Origin: Bauldia sp.
Lineage (GTDB): Bacteria; Pseudomonadota; Alphaproteobacteria; Rhizobiales; Kaistiaceae
Length of the DNA: 64,000 nt
Direction: 5' to 3'
Assembly: GCA_037200845.1 (NCBI GenBank)
Contig: JBBCGQ010000001.1
Coordinates: 1,922,001-1,986,000, forward strand
A program made the position numbers and the translations under genes. The notes under the pieces are model-generated. The model saw nothing but the letters and a program-made list of their open reading frames with translations. It did no database searches and was not told the origin of the DNA. This document shows positions 1 through 6,933 of this stretch, piece after piece (position 1 is the stretch's first letter; each line of letters opens with the position of its first letter).

Positions 1-715
1 GAATGAGGTTCACGAGCTGGTCGGCCTGGCCGGCATCGACGTTCGACACGTCGACCTGGCTGCCATCGGCCACGCCCGCCGTGGCGGTCACGCCGGCGCC
101 GGCGGTGTGCCGTGTTGCGGAGGTCTTGGCGACGGCGCTCTGCTGCTCGGCATCGACCTTGATCGCCGCCGGCGACGCGCCGGCGGCGGCGAGCGCGAGC
201 TTGACGCCGAACGCCTCGACATCGGCGACGCGCGCCGCCCAGCCCTTGCCGTAGCGGACCCAATTCGAGAGGCCGTGGAGGAACGACGTGCGTTGCGAGC
301 AGACCGCGCGGACCAGAGCGGCCGCGCCTGCCTGGAAGCTCACCGCCGCGGCGATGGTCTTCCCGCCGACCTTACCGTCAGTCGAAACCTTGACCGCCTT
401 TTGAAGCCACTTCGAAGAGCGCGATACGCCGCTGTTGACCGCGCCGTCGAAGGTGGCGTGATCGACGCCGGCGGGCAAAAGGTTCGCCGCGACCGCGTCC
501 CAATAGTCGTGGCGATAGAGCGGCGCGACGTCGGCGGCGGTGAGGTTCGCGATATCGAGGTTCGGATAGGCCGCGGCGGAGATCCCGCGGTTCGTGCCCT
601 TCAGCTTGCCGACGCCGACCTTGCCGCCCGTCCAGTTGCCCGGATCGTGGCTGTCCTTCGTGAAGCCGCCCTCGTAAGCGAGCACCTTCGGCAGCGAAAC
701 GTCGAAGTTGAGCAT
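1..715 (-). CDS. Phage endolysin, GH108/ZliS-type lysozyme (C-terminus off the window)
   Basis: Reading leftwards from an ATG at 715, the frame stays open to the window edge, giving at least 238 residues. The N-terminus carries the EGGF motif around residue 15, whose Glu is the catalytic residue of glycosyl hydrolase family 108, followed by a region (roughly residues 90-170) resembling the peptidoglycan-binding domain that accompanies it. It would cleave the cell wall for phage release. The region after residue 175 is Ala/Val-rich and may be a linker to a membrane or further domain. It lies just downstream of the Mor-like activator, where Mu keeps its lysis genes. A holin is not visible and may lie further left. 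Confidence 0.82.
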   Translation of the reverse strand, partial: MLNFDVSLPKVLAYEGGFTKDSHDPGNWTGGKVGVGKLKGTNRGISAAAYPNLDIANLTAADVAPLYRHDYWDAVAANLLPAGVDHATFDGAVNSGVSRSSKWLQKAVKVSTDGKVGGKTIAAAVSFQAGAAALVRAVCSQRTSFLHGLSNWVRYGKGWAARVADVEAFGVKLALAAAGASPAAIKVDAEQQSAVAKTSATRHTAGAGVTATAGVADGSQVDVSNVDAGQADQLVNLI

Positions 716-807
716 GGGGGCTATTCCAGGGGGACAGTTGTCCGGCTACGCTCGCGGACCCTGCCCGACGGAATTCCCGGAATTGAGCCCGACAAGTGTC
801 GGGCTAC
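716..807. promoter_or_regulatory. Early-operon end and candidate Mor-responsive (middle) promoter region
   Basis: This 92-base gap is the first real break in the leftward early operon. It holds a 9-bp stem hairpin (786-805), a 13-bp dyad AATTCC-c-GGAATT (772-784) and a 12-bp dyad GGACA-gt-TGTCC (732-743), ahead of the endolysin gene. In Mu the early transcript ends here and Mor activates the middle promoter from a dyad binding site. The position and dyads fit that arrangement; the assignment is inference. Confidence 0.5.
786..805 (-). terminator. Hairpin after the Mor-like gene
   Basis: AGCCCGACA and TGTCGGGCT form a perfect 9-bp stem with a 2-base loop, starting 2 bases after the stop codon of the Mor-like gene. 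There is no clear T-run on the transcribed strand, so it is either a weak or factor-assisted terminator or another RNA structure. Confidence 0.5.
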
Positions 808-1230
808 CTACAGGAGGCGCCCCTGATCGGCGTCTTCGGCGCGCAATCTGCGCTTCAGCCTCTCCACCGAGCGCTCGGTGTATCCCGAGGCCCGGGCGAT
901 TTCGCGGATGGTGCGGTTCTCGGCGATCATCTTGAGGATCGTGGCCCGCGCTTCCGCCAGCGTGCCGCGCGGCCCGTTCGGCACCTTGACGTGCATGCCG
1001 CCGACGGCGGTTGCGAAATGCTGGCAGAGACGGTCGGCGGCGTCGCGTCCAAGCAGGGCGACGAGCCAATGCCCCTCGTCAGCGCGCGACGGGACATAGA
1101 TGCGCGTTCCGCCCTTCTCCGCGCACAGGATGAGCGCCGCCTTGAGGCCGACCGCGGCCGCGATCTCGTCAAGCAGCGAACCACTCCGGCGCGTGGCCGC
1201 CAGGGCGGCAGGGGCGCGAGGCTCGCTCAA
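808..1230 (-). CDS. mor: Mor-like phage transcription activator
   Basis: A protein of 140 residues read from a TTG at 1230 that overlaps the stop of the upstream gene (TTGA) and follows a GGGAGGGGG Shine-Dalgarno stretch. The last third is a helix-turn-helix (TIREIARASGYTERSVERL), and the middle region (GHWLVALLGRDAADRLCQHF) is typical of the Mor/C family that turns on Mu middle and late genes by binding as a dimer next to RNA polymerase. It is the last gene of the early operon, directly before the candidate middle promoter. A longer frame extends upstream through the preceding gene but has no support. Confidence 0.72.
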   Translation of the reverse strand: MSEPRAPAALAATRRSGSLLDEIAAAVGLKAALILCAEKGGTRIYVPSRADEGHWLVALLGRDAADRLCQHFATAVGGMHVKVPNGPRGTLAEARATILKMIAENRTIREIARASGYTERSVERLKRRLRAEDADQGRLL

Positions 1231-1487
1231 CCTGCCCCCTCCCGCAGCCCCGCGCGCAACAGCTCCGCCGTCGCCTTGACCAGCGCGCGTTCCACGGCGC
1301 GCCGATCGGGACTGCGCGACCGCATGATCATCAGCTTCCGCTGCAACGAGGCGCGGTGCTCGACGAGCTGCGCGACGCCCGGCGTAGGACCTGCCGGCGA
1401 CGCCGGTGCCGCCGGCACCGGCGCGGCAGCGGCCGCCTCCTCCGCGTCCTGCCGGTGCTCTTCGTCCTGCCACCAGGCGCGAGTCAT
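1227..1487 (-). CDS. Phage early protein of unknown function, 86 aa
   Basis: Starts with an ATG at 1487 that overlaps the stop of the winged-helix gene (ATGA) and ends over the start of the Mor-like gene. The protein has an acidic, Ala/Pro-rich first half and a basic helical second half with KLMIMRSRSPDRRAVERAL. No family is recognised. The tight overlaps on both sides are the main evidence that it is translated. Confidence 0.6.
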   Translation of the reverse strand: MTRAWWQDEEHRQDAEEAAAAAPVPAAPASPAGPTPGVAQLVEHRASLQRKLMIMRSRSPDRRAVERALVKATAELLRAGLREGAG

Positions 1488-1867
1488 GCGACCTCGCGGC
1501 GTTCGAGCAGTGCGCGGACCTTTGCTTTCGCCTCCGGCGCGAGGCGGTACCCGTCGCCCCAAATTGTCTCGATGCTGATGCCGAACGGCTGCAGCTTCTT
1601 CCGAAGGTGGACGATCTGGACGGTGTGCGCGTTGCGGGTGCGGTCGGAACCGTCGAGGCCATAGAGCTGCTGGCCGATGCCTTCGTGGCTGCACAGCTCC
1701 CGCGCCATCAGCATGCTCAGCACGCGCGCCTCAATGCGGGTAAGCCGGAAGAGCGCGCGCAGCGGGTCAACGCGGTCGTCGCCGAACAGCGCCTCCAGCT
1801 CCTCCACGCGATAGCGCAGCCGCTCGATCTCGGCCTCCAGCGCGGCGATGGTGGCGCGGTCGTTCAC
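1484..1867 (-). CDS. Winged-helix (OmpR/PhoB-type) DNA-binding protein without receiver
   Basis: A protein of 127 residues from a GTG at 1867 (GTGA overlap with the preceding small gene). Residues 1-30 are an amphipathic, coiled-coil-like helix; the rest matches the OmpR-type winged helix, with the recognition-helix region HTVQIVHLRKKL and the wing IETIWGDGYRL. No receiver domain precedes it, so dimerisation may come from the N-terminal coil. Such a stand-alone DNA-binding domain next to the Mor-like gene suggests a role in phage gene control, but its target is unknown. Confidence 0.75.
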   Translation of the reverse strand: MNDRATIAALEAEIERLRYRVEELEALFGDDRVDPLRALFRLTRIEARVLSMLMARELCSHEGIGQQLYGLDGSDRTRNAHTVQIVHLRKKLQPFGISIETIWGDGYRLAPEAKAKVRALLERREVA

Positions 1868-1953
1868 AGCAGCACCGGTTCCGCGGCCGCGGAGTCGACC
1901 ATGCCCTCAGCCAACAGTGCGTACGCCAACGTGAGAATGGGAGTGAGCTTCAT
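1864..1953 (-). CDS. Tiny hydrophobic phage peptide, 29 aa
   Basis: An ATG at 1953 overlaps the gemA stop (ATGA) and the frame ends over the GTG of the next gene, so it sits perfectly in the chain of coupled genes. The peptide is MKLTPILTLAYALL followed by a short polar tail, resembling a short membrane-inserting or signal-like peptide. It may be real or only serve to couple translation between its neighbours. Confidence 0.4.
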   Translation of the reverse strand: MKLTPILTLAYALLAEGMVDSAAAEPVLL

Positions 1954-2624
1954 GCAGCCCGCTCCACCTTCGGGCGCCGGCGCTGCGCCGTGCGGACGCG
2001 GCGGCCGAGCGCGCCCATCAGGATCGACCAGTCGTCGTCGGTCAGATCGTCCAGCCCTGCGCGGCCAGTCTCGAGACTGACGGTCGCCGCGAACGTGGCG
2101 TCCTCGCCGCCAGCGCCGACGTGCACGGCGCCGAGTGCGATCAGCCGGCGCCACTGCGCGATCACCACCTGACACTTCGGCGAGTTGAGCGCCGCCGGCC
2201 GGCGGTTCTTGTCGATCGACCAGTCCACGCCGCCTTCGCGCGCGAGCCACGCCTTCAGCGCCTCGATCGCCGCGCTCGCGTCCTCAGCGTCGCGAAGGAA
2301 CCGCGTATGCGAGAGGCCGGTTTGCCGCTCGACGAAGGCGGTGAGCGCCTTGTCGTCTCGCGCCTGGACGATGCCGAGGTGCCAGCCCGATATCCAGAGC
2401 GCGCGGAGCTTCGGCGCGTAAGGCCCGTCAAGGCCGCCTGCAGATGCCTTCGAACCGGGCTTGAAGCCGAGGCGGCGCATTTCGTCGAGCACGGCGAACA
2501 GCTCCGCCGTCGTCATGCCCTTCGACGAGCGCTTGCCGGTCACGCGCTCCAGGAGGGCGCGGTAGTCGTCTTCTTCCAGGTCGAGCTGCTTCCGCCCGAC
2601 GTGGATTGCCGCGAGCGGGTTCAT
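1950..2624 (-). CDS. gemA: GemA-like regulatory protein (Mu gp16 family)
   Basis: A protein of 224 residues starting MNPLAAIHVGRKQLDLEEDD with the TGKRSSKGMTTAELFAVLDEM stretch (split here: TGKRSSKGMT, then AELFAVLDEM) that typifies the GemA family. In Mu this early protein modulates host gene expression and DNA gyrase-related functions. The second half is variable and contains the conserved W-rich region around residues 75-90. It is flanked by ATGA overlaps on both sides within the early operon. Family assignment is firm; the exact role in this phage is inferred from Mu. Confidence 0.85.
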   Translation of the reverse strand: MNPLAAIHVGRKQLDLEEDDYRALLERVTGKRSSKGMTTAELFAVLDEMRRLGFKPGSKASAGGLDGPYAPKLRALWISGWHLGIVQARDDKALTAFVERQTGLSHTRFLRDAEDASAAIEALKAWLAREGGVDWSIDKNRRPAALNSPKCQVVIAQWRRLIALGAVHVGAGGEDATFAATVSLETGRAGLDDLTDDDWSILMGALGRRVRTAQRRRPKVERAA

Positions 2625-2848
2625 GTGATCAGCCCCCGCCGGCGCCGTGCTGCCCGCGTCCAGCTTCGCGCGAGCTCACGTTCGACACCGCTGGTCGCCG
2701 TGCCTGCGACGCCCGCGATGCGCAGTTCGTTAGTGCCGTTGGCGAAGCGGAGCCTTGCTCCGGCCTTCATCAGCAGCTCAAAGGCGTATTCCTCGCCTTC
2801 GCCGGCGACGGCCGCCACCAGAGCGTCGAGTGAGGGCTTCTTTTTCAT
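2621..2848 (-). CDS. Phage early protein of unknown function, 75 aa
   Basis: ATG at 2848 preceded by a good GGAGGT-like site inside the upstream gene, stop overlapping gemA. The N-terminal half (MKKKPSLDALVAAVAGEGEE) looks helical and the C-terminus is strongly basic ([15 protein letters not shown]), suggesting nucleic-acid contact. No family recognised. Confidence 0.6.
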   Translation of the reverse strand: MKKKPSLDALVAAVAGEGEEYAFELLMKAGARLRFANGTNELRIAGVAGTATSGVERELARSWTRAARRRRGLIT

Positions 2849-3129
2849 GCCGACCTCCCGACGCCGAGCGTCGCGCCGGCCGGCATGTCGATGACCTTCG
2901 AATGCCCGCACTGGAAGGTCACCACGACGTGCGGCGCCAGCGCCGGAATGCCGACCGCGTGAACGTGGCGGATCGCGCAACCGTCGATCGGGCAGATGCG
3001 CGGGACGAGATCAGCGATGCGGCGCCACTGCTTGCCCTGCTGCCGGCTCTGTGTTTCGACAGCGAGGCGCGCACCCAGGTCGCCCATCGTCTCGACGTCG
3101 CCGGCGCCGCGAGCTGAGCGCGCTCTCAT
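2845..3129 (-). CDS. Phage early protein with possible Cys/His metal site, 94 aa
   Basis: ATG at 3129 overlaps the upstream stop and its own stop overlaps the next start. Cys46, Cys51, Cys74 and His76 could form a zinc site (CPIDGC and FQCGHSK). Function unknown; position in the early operon argues for a phage regulatory or replication accessory. Confidence 0.6.
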   Translation of the reverse strand: MRARSARGAGDVETMGDLGARLAVETQSRQQGKQWRRIADLVPRICPIDGCAIRHVHAVGIPALAPHVVVTFQCGHSKVIDMPAGATLGVGRSA

Positions 3130-3458
3130 AGCGGGATCTCTCGCGTTTCAACAATCTCGCTCGCCTTGCCGCCGCGCACGTCGAGGGCGGGCGCGATCCT
3201 TTCCCAGCGGCTGCAGGCCGGAGAACGCGCGAGAACGTCAGTCGAGCGGCCATGCGACCAGGCGCGCTCGGCGAGCGCACACTTGCGGTATCGCCCGGAG
3301 TTCGCCCGGACAATGTGCTGGCAGCTCCCGCACGTCTCTCCGGCCGGCCCGCTTCCCGGAGGGGCGATGTAGCCTCGTGGCTTGACGTAGTGCCGGCCCC
3401 GCTTGGGCGCGGCGAACGCCTGGCCGCCGATGGTCATGAAGGTGAGCTGGTCGGCCAT
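3126..3458 (-). CDS. Cysteine-motif phage protein, 110 aa
   Basis: The frame is open further upstream, but the ATG at 3458 fits the downstream limit of the DUF3164 gene (stop at 3461). Cys43, Cys46, Cys60 and Cys82 form a CxxC...C...C pattern (ETCGSCQHIV, YRKC, ACSRW) consistent with a zinc or iron-sulfur site. The N-terminus is short and polar. No named family is recognised. Confidence 0.65.
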   Translation of the reverse strand: MADQLTFMTIGGQAFAAPKRGRHYVKPRGYIAPPGSGPAGETCGSCQHIVRANSGRYRKCALAERAWSHGRSTDVLARSPACSRWERIAPALDVRGGKASEIVETREIPL

Positions 3459-3460
3459 CG

Positions 3461-4150
3461 CTAGGCGCTCGCGAGGTCGATGGTGACGGCCGTCCACTTC
3501 TCGCCCGGTGCGGAACGGACGTAGAAGCGGGTGTAGGTCTTTGACCCGATCACGCGGATGGAGTCGTGGATCGCGTCCATCGCGCGCTGCCAGCGCGCGT
3601 CGTCGATCGCGACGCGCAGCAGCATGAAGATGTCCGACCGGTTGATCGTGCCTTCCTGGTCGACGTTGAAGGCGCGGTTCACGATCGCGCGGATGTTGTC
3701 GTTGGAGTCCGCGCTCCACTCGGCCAGGCACTCGTCGACGAGCTTTTTGGCCGCCTGCAGCTCGGGGCCGAACGACAGCCGGTCGGCGACCTGCCACTGC
3801 ACCTTCATGCATCCATCGAGCGTGGACAGGGTGATGTTGCCCTTCTCGCCGCCGACCTTCGCGCCGTACTGGTCGGCGATCAGCGCCTGGAAGGCGCCGA
3901 GGTCGTCGAAGCAGTGGCCATGGAACCGGGCGATCTGCTCCGACAGGTCCCGGGCGAAGGCGATCATCCGGCGGACGGTGTCGTCCATGAGCTTATCGAC
4001 CGGCTTGACCAGCGCGACCGGCACCAGGGCGCCCTTCGCGTTCGCCATGTAGGGCTTGCCGTCGATCGTCTTGACGCCGGCGGCGATCGCCGCATCGACC
4101 TTGGCGGCGAGATCGTTGACGGCCTCAGCCGTGAGCGGTGTGGACTGCAT
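3461..4150 (-). CDS. DUF3164 family phage protein
   Basis: A protein of 229 residues with the family's hallmarks: a start with DGKPYMANAKGALVP near residues 31-45, a helical middle (ARDLSEQIARFHGHCFDD) and the central GGEKGNITLSTLDGCMKVQW region split by a few residues. DUF3164 proteins are frequent in early operons of Mu-like phages; biochemical function is not established. AGGAG lies 8 bases before the ATG at 4150, inside the preceding gene, which it overlaps by 26 bases. Confidence 0.85.
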   Translation of the reverse strand: MQSTPLTAEAVNDLAAKVDAAIAAGVKTIDGKPYMANAKGALVPVALVKPVDKLMDDTVRRMIAFARDLSEQIARFHGHCFDDLGAFQALIADQYGAKVGGEKGNITLSTLDGCMKVQWQVADRLSFGPELQAAKKLVDECLAEWSADSNDNIRAIVNRAFNVDQEGTINRSDIFMLLRVAIDDARWQRAMDAIHDSIRVIGSKTYTRFYVRSAPGEKWTAVTIDLASA

Positions 4151-4826
4151 GCTTCTTCTCCTGACGAGTGGGTGAGTTGATGGCGTGGAGCGCGGCGGCC
4201 ATGCGGCCGCGGGCGCGAGTGAGCCGGTGGCGGGCGGCGATGATGCTGCCGCGGTTGGCCACGCTCGCCTCCTCGCTGGCGACGAGCGCGAGCAGGAGCT
4301 CGTTGGCGGCCTGCACGATGGAGGTTGTGAGCGGCGCGGGTGGCGGCGGCACCGGGACGTGCGCTAGCTCCGGCACGCCTTCATCGTGCGCGGCCGTGAC
4401 CGCGGTCGCGAGCGCCATGAGCTCGTCGATGGAGATCGAGGTCGGCCCGTTCGGGGCGTTGAGAATGCGTTCGGCGACCCGCAGCGGATCGTGGTCGGTC
4501 GTCGGCGCGACCGGCACGCGCAGGGACGCGGCCGTGACCGCTCGAATGGCGACCTCGATCCCGGTCAGTTCCTCCGCAAGGTCCGCGTCTTCCTTGACGG
4601 CGCGCTCGATCTGCCGAGAGCCGTGCATGACCGTCGTGTGGTCGCGCGACAGGCGCCGCCCGATGTCGGCGAGCGACTGGCTGGTCAGCAGCTTCGCAAG
4701 GTACATCGCGACGTGCCGCGCGTGGACGATCGGCGCGTCGCGCCGGTTCGAAAGCACCTCGCGGTACTCGAGGCGAAAGTGCGCGGCGACCAGCTCGGCG
4801 ATCAGGCGGACGGACGGCTCGCTCAT
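4125..4826 (-). CDS. Phage protein with DnaA domain IV (DNA-binding)
   Basis: A protein of 233 residues. Residues 1-95 match the C-terminal DNA-binding domain of the replication initiator DnaA, including the signature-like stretch LSRDHTTVMHGSRQIE that in DnaA reads DnaA boxes. The ATPase domain III is absent. The rest is Ala/Thr-rich and helical, ending in a long helix with ARHRLTRARGRMAAAL. It may steer host replication proteins to phage DNA or compete for DnaA boxes; both are inferences. It sits between DUF3164 and small early genes with overlapping ends, so it is co-expressed with the transposition genes. Confidence 0.82.
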   Translation of the reverse strand: MSEPSVRLIAELVAAHFRLEYREVLSNRRDAPIVHARHVAMYLAKLLTSQSLADIGRRLSRDHTTVMHGSRQIERAVKEDADLAEELTGIEVAIRAVTAASLRVPVAPTTDHDPLRVAERILNAPNGPTSISIDELMALATAVTAAHDEGVPELAHVPVPPPPAPLTTSIVQAANELLLALVASEEASVANRGSIIAARHRLTRARGRMAAALHAINSPTRQEKKHAVHTAHG

Positions 4827-5071
4827 TGTCCGCGGGCCTCGTGGCGGCCGAAGGCCGCGCGACGGTGGAGCTGGACCGGATCGACCAGCAGCCGCTCCAT
4901 GCGCCGATCTGCCTGCATCTGCGCGACCGTCGTTTCCAGGTTGCGCGCCTGCGCCTCGAACGCCGCCAGCTTGGCGGCGAGGCCGATCATGTCGTCGCCG
5001 GACATCACGCGCCCGCCGTGGGCGCCGTCGAGCGCCGCCTTCCGTAATTCCCTGATCGAGTCTGAAAGCAT
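4823..5071 (-). CDS. Phage early protein with coiled coil, 82 aa
   Basis: ATG at 5071, stop overlapping the start of the DnaA-domain gene. Residues 28-60 (IGLAAKLAAFEAQARNLETT onward) form a likely coiled coil, and the tail is basic. No family recognised; candidate small partner of a neighbouring early protein. Confidence 0.6.
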   Translation of the reverse strand: MLSDSIRELRKAALDGAHGGRVMSGDDMIGLAAKLAAFEAQARNLETTVAQMQADRRMERLLVDPVQLHRRAAFGRHEARGQ

Positions 5072-5076
5072 CGTGG

Positions 5077-5493
5077 TTACTCCTGTCGGATGCGCGCGTT
5101 GGGACAGCCGCCGCGGCAGGCGTGGTAGAGCCGCGTGCGGATTGCGTTGGTCGGCGCGAATTCGCGCTTCTGATGGAAAAGGCACTGGTCGCGGCCGATC
5201 GCGCCGAGCACCGGGCACGCCACCTCGACGCCCATGAGCGCGCCGCGGACCATTTGCTCGACGCGCGCCATGTCGCCGGCGTAGGTGCGCGAGATCACGG
5301 TCGACACCGTCGAGGGCGAGTAGCGGATCGCCTTGCCGGCGCCCTTGAGCCCGCGGGCATCGGCGAGCGCGGCCAGCTCCTCGATCCAGTCGGGCGGCGT
5401 TCCGTCCCAGGCGGCGCGGGCCTTGTCGGCCATCGCGGCCGCCGGGCCGCGGCGCACCAGCGGGCCGCGGGCCGCGCTGACGGCGCGCGTCAT
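5077..5493 (-). CDS. HTH protein with C-terminal cysteine cluster, 138 aa
   Basis: ATG at 5493 overlaps the preceding stop (ATGA). A helix-turn-helix of the lambda-repressor type spans about residues 49-72 (AGKAIRYSPSTVSTVISRTY). Four cysteines (93, 104, 126, 130) follow in a C-x10-C-...-C-x3-C pattern that could bind zinc. Similar small HTH proteins with this tail recur next to MuB in Mu-like phages; they are assumed to be regulators. An upstream extension of the frame overlaps the preceding gene and is not used. Confidence 0.68.
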   Translation of the reverse strand: MTRAVSAARGPLVRRGPAAAMADKARAAWDGTPPDWIEELAALADARGLKGAGKAIRYSPSTVSTVISRTYAGDMARVEQMVRGALMGVEVACPVLGAIGRDQCLFHQKREFAPTNAIRTRLYHACRGGCPNARIRQE

Positions 5494-6137
5494 AGGCCCA
5501 CCTCGTCGGCGACCACCGGCCCGGCCACCTTCTTCCGGTTCGGGTCGTAGATGACGCGCGCCACCAGCATCCTGGGCGCGCGCGGACCGGTGTTCCCCGA
5601 CGGCTTCAGGCGGTAGGTGCGGCGCCATTTCGCGGCAGGGTCGACGGGCAGGAGGTACCCCGCCGCGAGCAGAGCGCTGGCGTACTGCGACGCGTAGCCG
5701 GCGGTTACGCGCACCTCCTCGGTGGTCGCCGCCACGGCGAGCTCGCGCGCGTCGAAGGTCGACAGCGCCCGCATCGCATTCCACATCGCCTGAAGCCGAT
5801 CGCGGCCGTTTGGCGAGGCCGTCCCGTCGCGGTTCAGCCGCGGCGTCTCGATCGGCCTTTTGACGAGCTTGTAGGTGCGCGGCACGGACATGCCGCGGCG
5901 CAGCCGCGGCGAGGACGGCTCTTTCCAGCCCGTCGCCGCGACGATGCCGGCCTTGACCAGCCGGCCGAGGAACGCCGTCACCGACCGCCGATGCGGATCG
6001 TTGCCGGCGAGGTCGATCTCGGCGGCCGTGAACTCGCGGCCGTTCTTCCCGGCCGCGCGAATTTGGCACCACAGAAAATCGACGCCGCGCAGGATTGGCG
6101 CCCCGGCCTCGACCTTGAGCGGCAGGAAGATCGGCAT
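5490..6137 (-). CDS. Phage early protein with winged-helix-like regions, 215 aa
   Basis: The ATG at 6137 shares one base with the MuB stop (TGATG). Two stretches look like winged helices: residues 10-75 (LWCQIRAAG ... RRSVTAFLGRLVKAGIV) and residues 120-175 (TEEVRVTAGYASQYASALLA). No catalytic motif is seen. The place directly after MuB suggests a DNA-binding helper of transposition or a regulator; family name not known to me. Confidence 0.6.
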   Translation of the reverse strand: MPIFLPLKVEAGAPILRGVDFLWCQIRAAGKNGREFTAAEIDLAGNDPHRRSVTAFLGRLVKAGIVAATGWKEPSSPRLRRGMSVPRTYKLVKRPIETPRLNRDGTASPNGRDRLQAMWNAMRALSTFDARELAVAATTEEVRVTAGYASQYASALLAAGYLLPVDPAAKWRRTYRLKPSGNTGPRAPRMLVARVIYDPNRKKVAGPVVADEVGL

Positions 6138-6880
6138 CAGGCGGCCCTCGCACGCGATGGCGGAGCCCCGGTGAAGAACACTCCGTCATGAGCCTTGAGG
6201 TCGATTGCCCGCAGCCCGCTATTGCGGGCCTGCTCGGCAGCACGGTTGAGATTCACGACGATGCGGCGCGGGCGCCCCTCTGAGCGGGTCCGAATGGCAT
6301 CGAGCAGGTCATCGGCGACCTTGATGTCGCGGCAGAACAGCGTGGCGAGCGAGCGCGTATCCTCGACGTCGGCCGGCTGGGCCGCGACCCAGTTGAGGAC
6401 GCGGCCGTGGGTGCGCTCCGACCGCTGGAGCTTCTGCGGCAGCAGTTCCTCGCCGACCAGCAGGATGGGCGCCTGGCTGTGCTCGTGGATCTCGCGGATG
6501 ATCTCGATCATGCCGCGATCGACGAGCTGGTCCGCTTCATCGACGATCAGCGGACGCGTTGGATCGTCGCCGAGGAACATGATGACCTGCTTCGTCATGT
6601 CGGAGATCGTGCCGGCCGGCGTCACGCCGGCCTCGTCAAGGATGCGCTGGACCAGCGTCCGCTTCGTCCAGCTATCGCCGACCTCGACCCGCAGGGCGCG
6701 CGTCTTGTTCTGGGCGTAGATCGTCCCGTACGTTTTGCCGTAGCCGCTCGGCCCATGGAACACGCCGATGCCCGGCAGATGCGGTGCCCGTGAACGCAAT
6801 TCCTCGACCAGCGCCATGCACGCGGCGACGTTCTTGAGCATCGCCAGCGTCGGCGCGGCCCCTGTCTGTGATGTCGTCAT
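6137..6880 (-). CDS. MuB-like transposition ATPase (target capture)
   Basis: A protein of 247 residues of the AAA type. Walker A is GPSGYGKT (residues 43-50) and Walker B is LIVDEADQ (111-118). In Mu, MuB polymerises on target DNA in the ATP form, delivers it to the transpososome and gives target immunity. The gene follows the transposase with a 53-base gap, the only sizeable gap in this operon. A longer open frame extends through the transposase in another frame, but the ATG at 6880 gives the usual family start and excludes the overlap. The N-terminal HTH domain of classic MuB is very short or missing here. Confidence 0.9.
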   Translation of the reverse strand: MTTSQTGAAPTLAMLKNVAACMALVEELRSRAPHLPGIGVFHGPSGYGKTYGTIYAQNKTRALRVEVGDSWTKRTLVQRILDEAGVTPAGTISDMTKQVIMFLGDDPTRPLIVDEADQLVDRGMIEIIREIHEHSQAPILLVGEELLPQKLQRSERTHGRVLNWVAAQPADVEDTRSLATLFCRDIKVADDLLDAIRTRSEGRPRRIVVNLNRAAEQARNSGLRAIDLKAHDGVFFTGAPPSRARAA

Positions 6881-6933
6881 CGTCGTCGTTCTCCAGATAC
6901 GCGGCGCCGGGATCGGCGACCGCCTTTGCCAGC

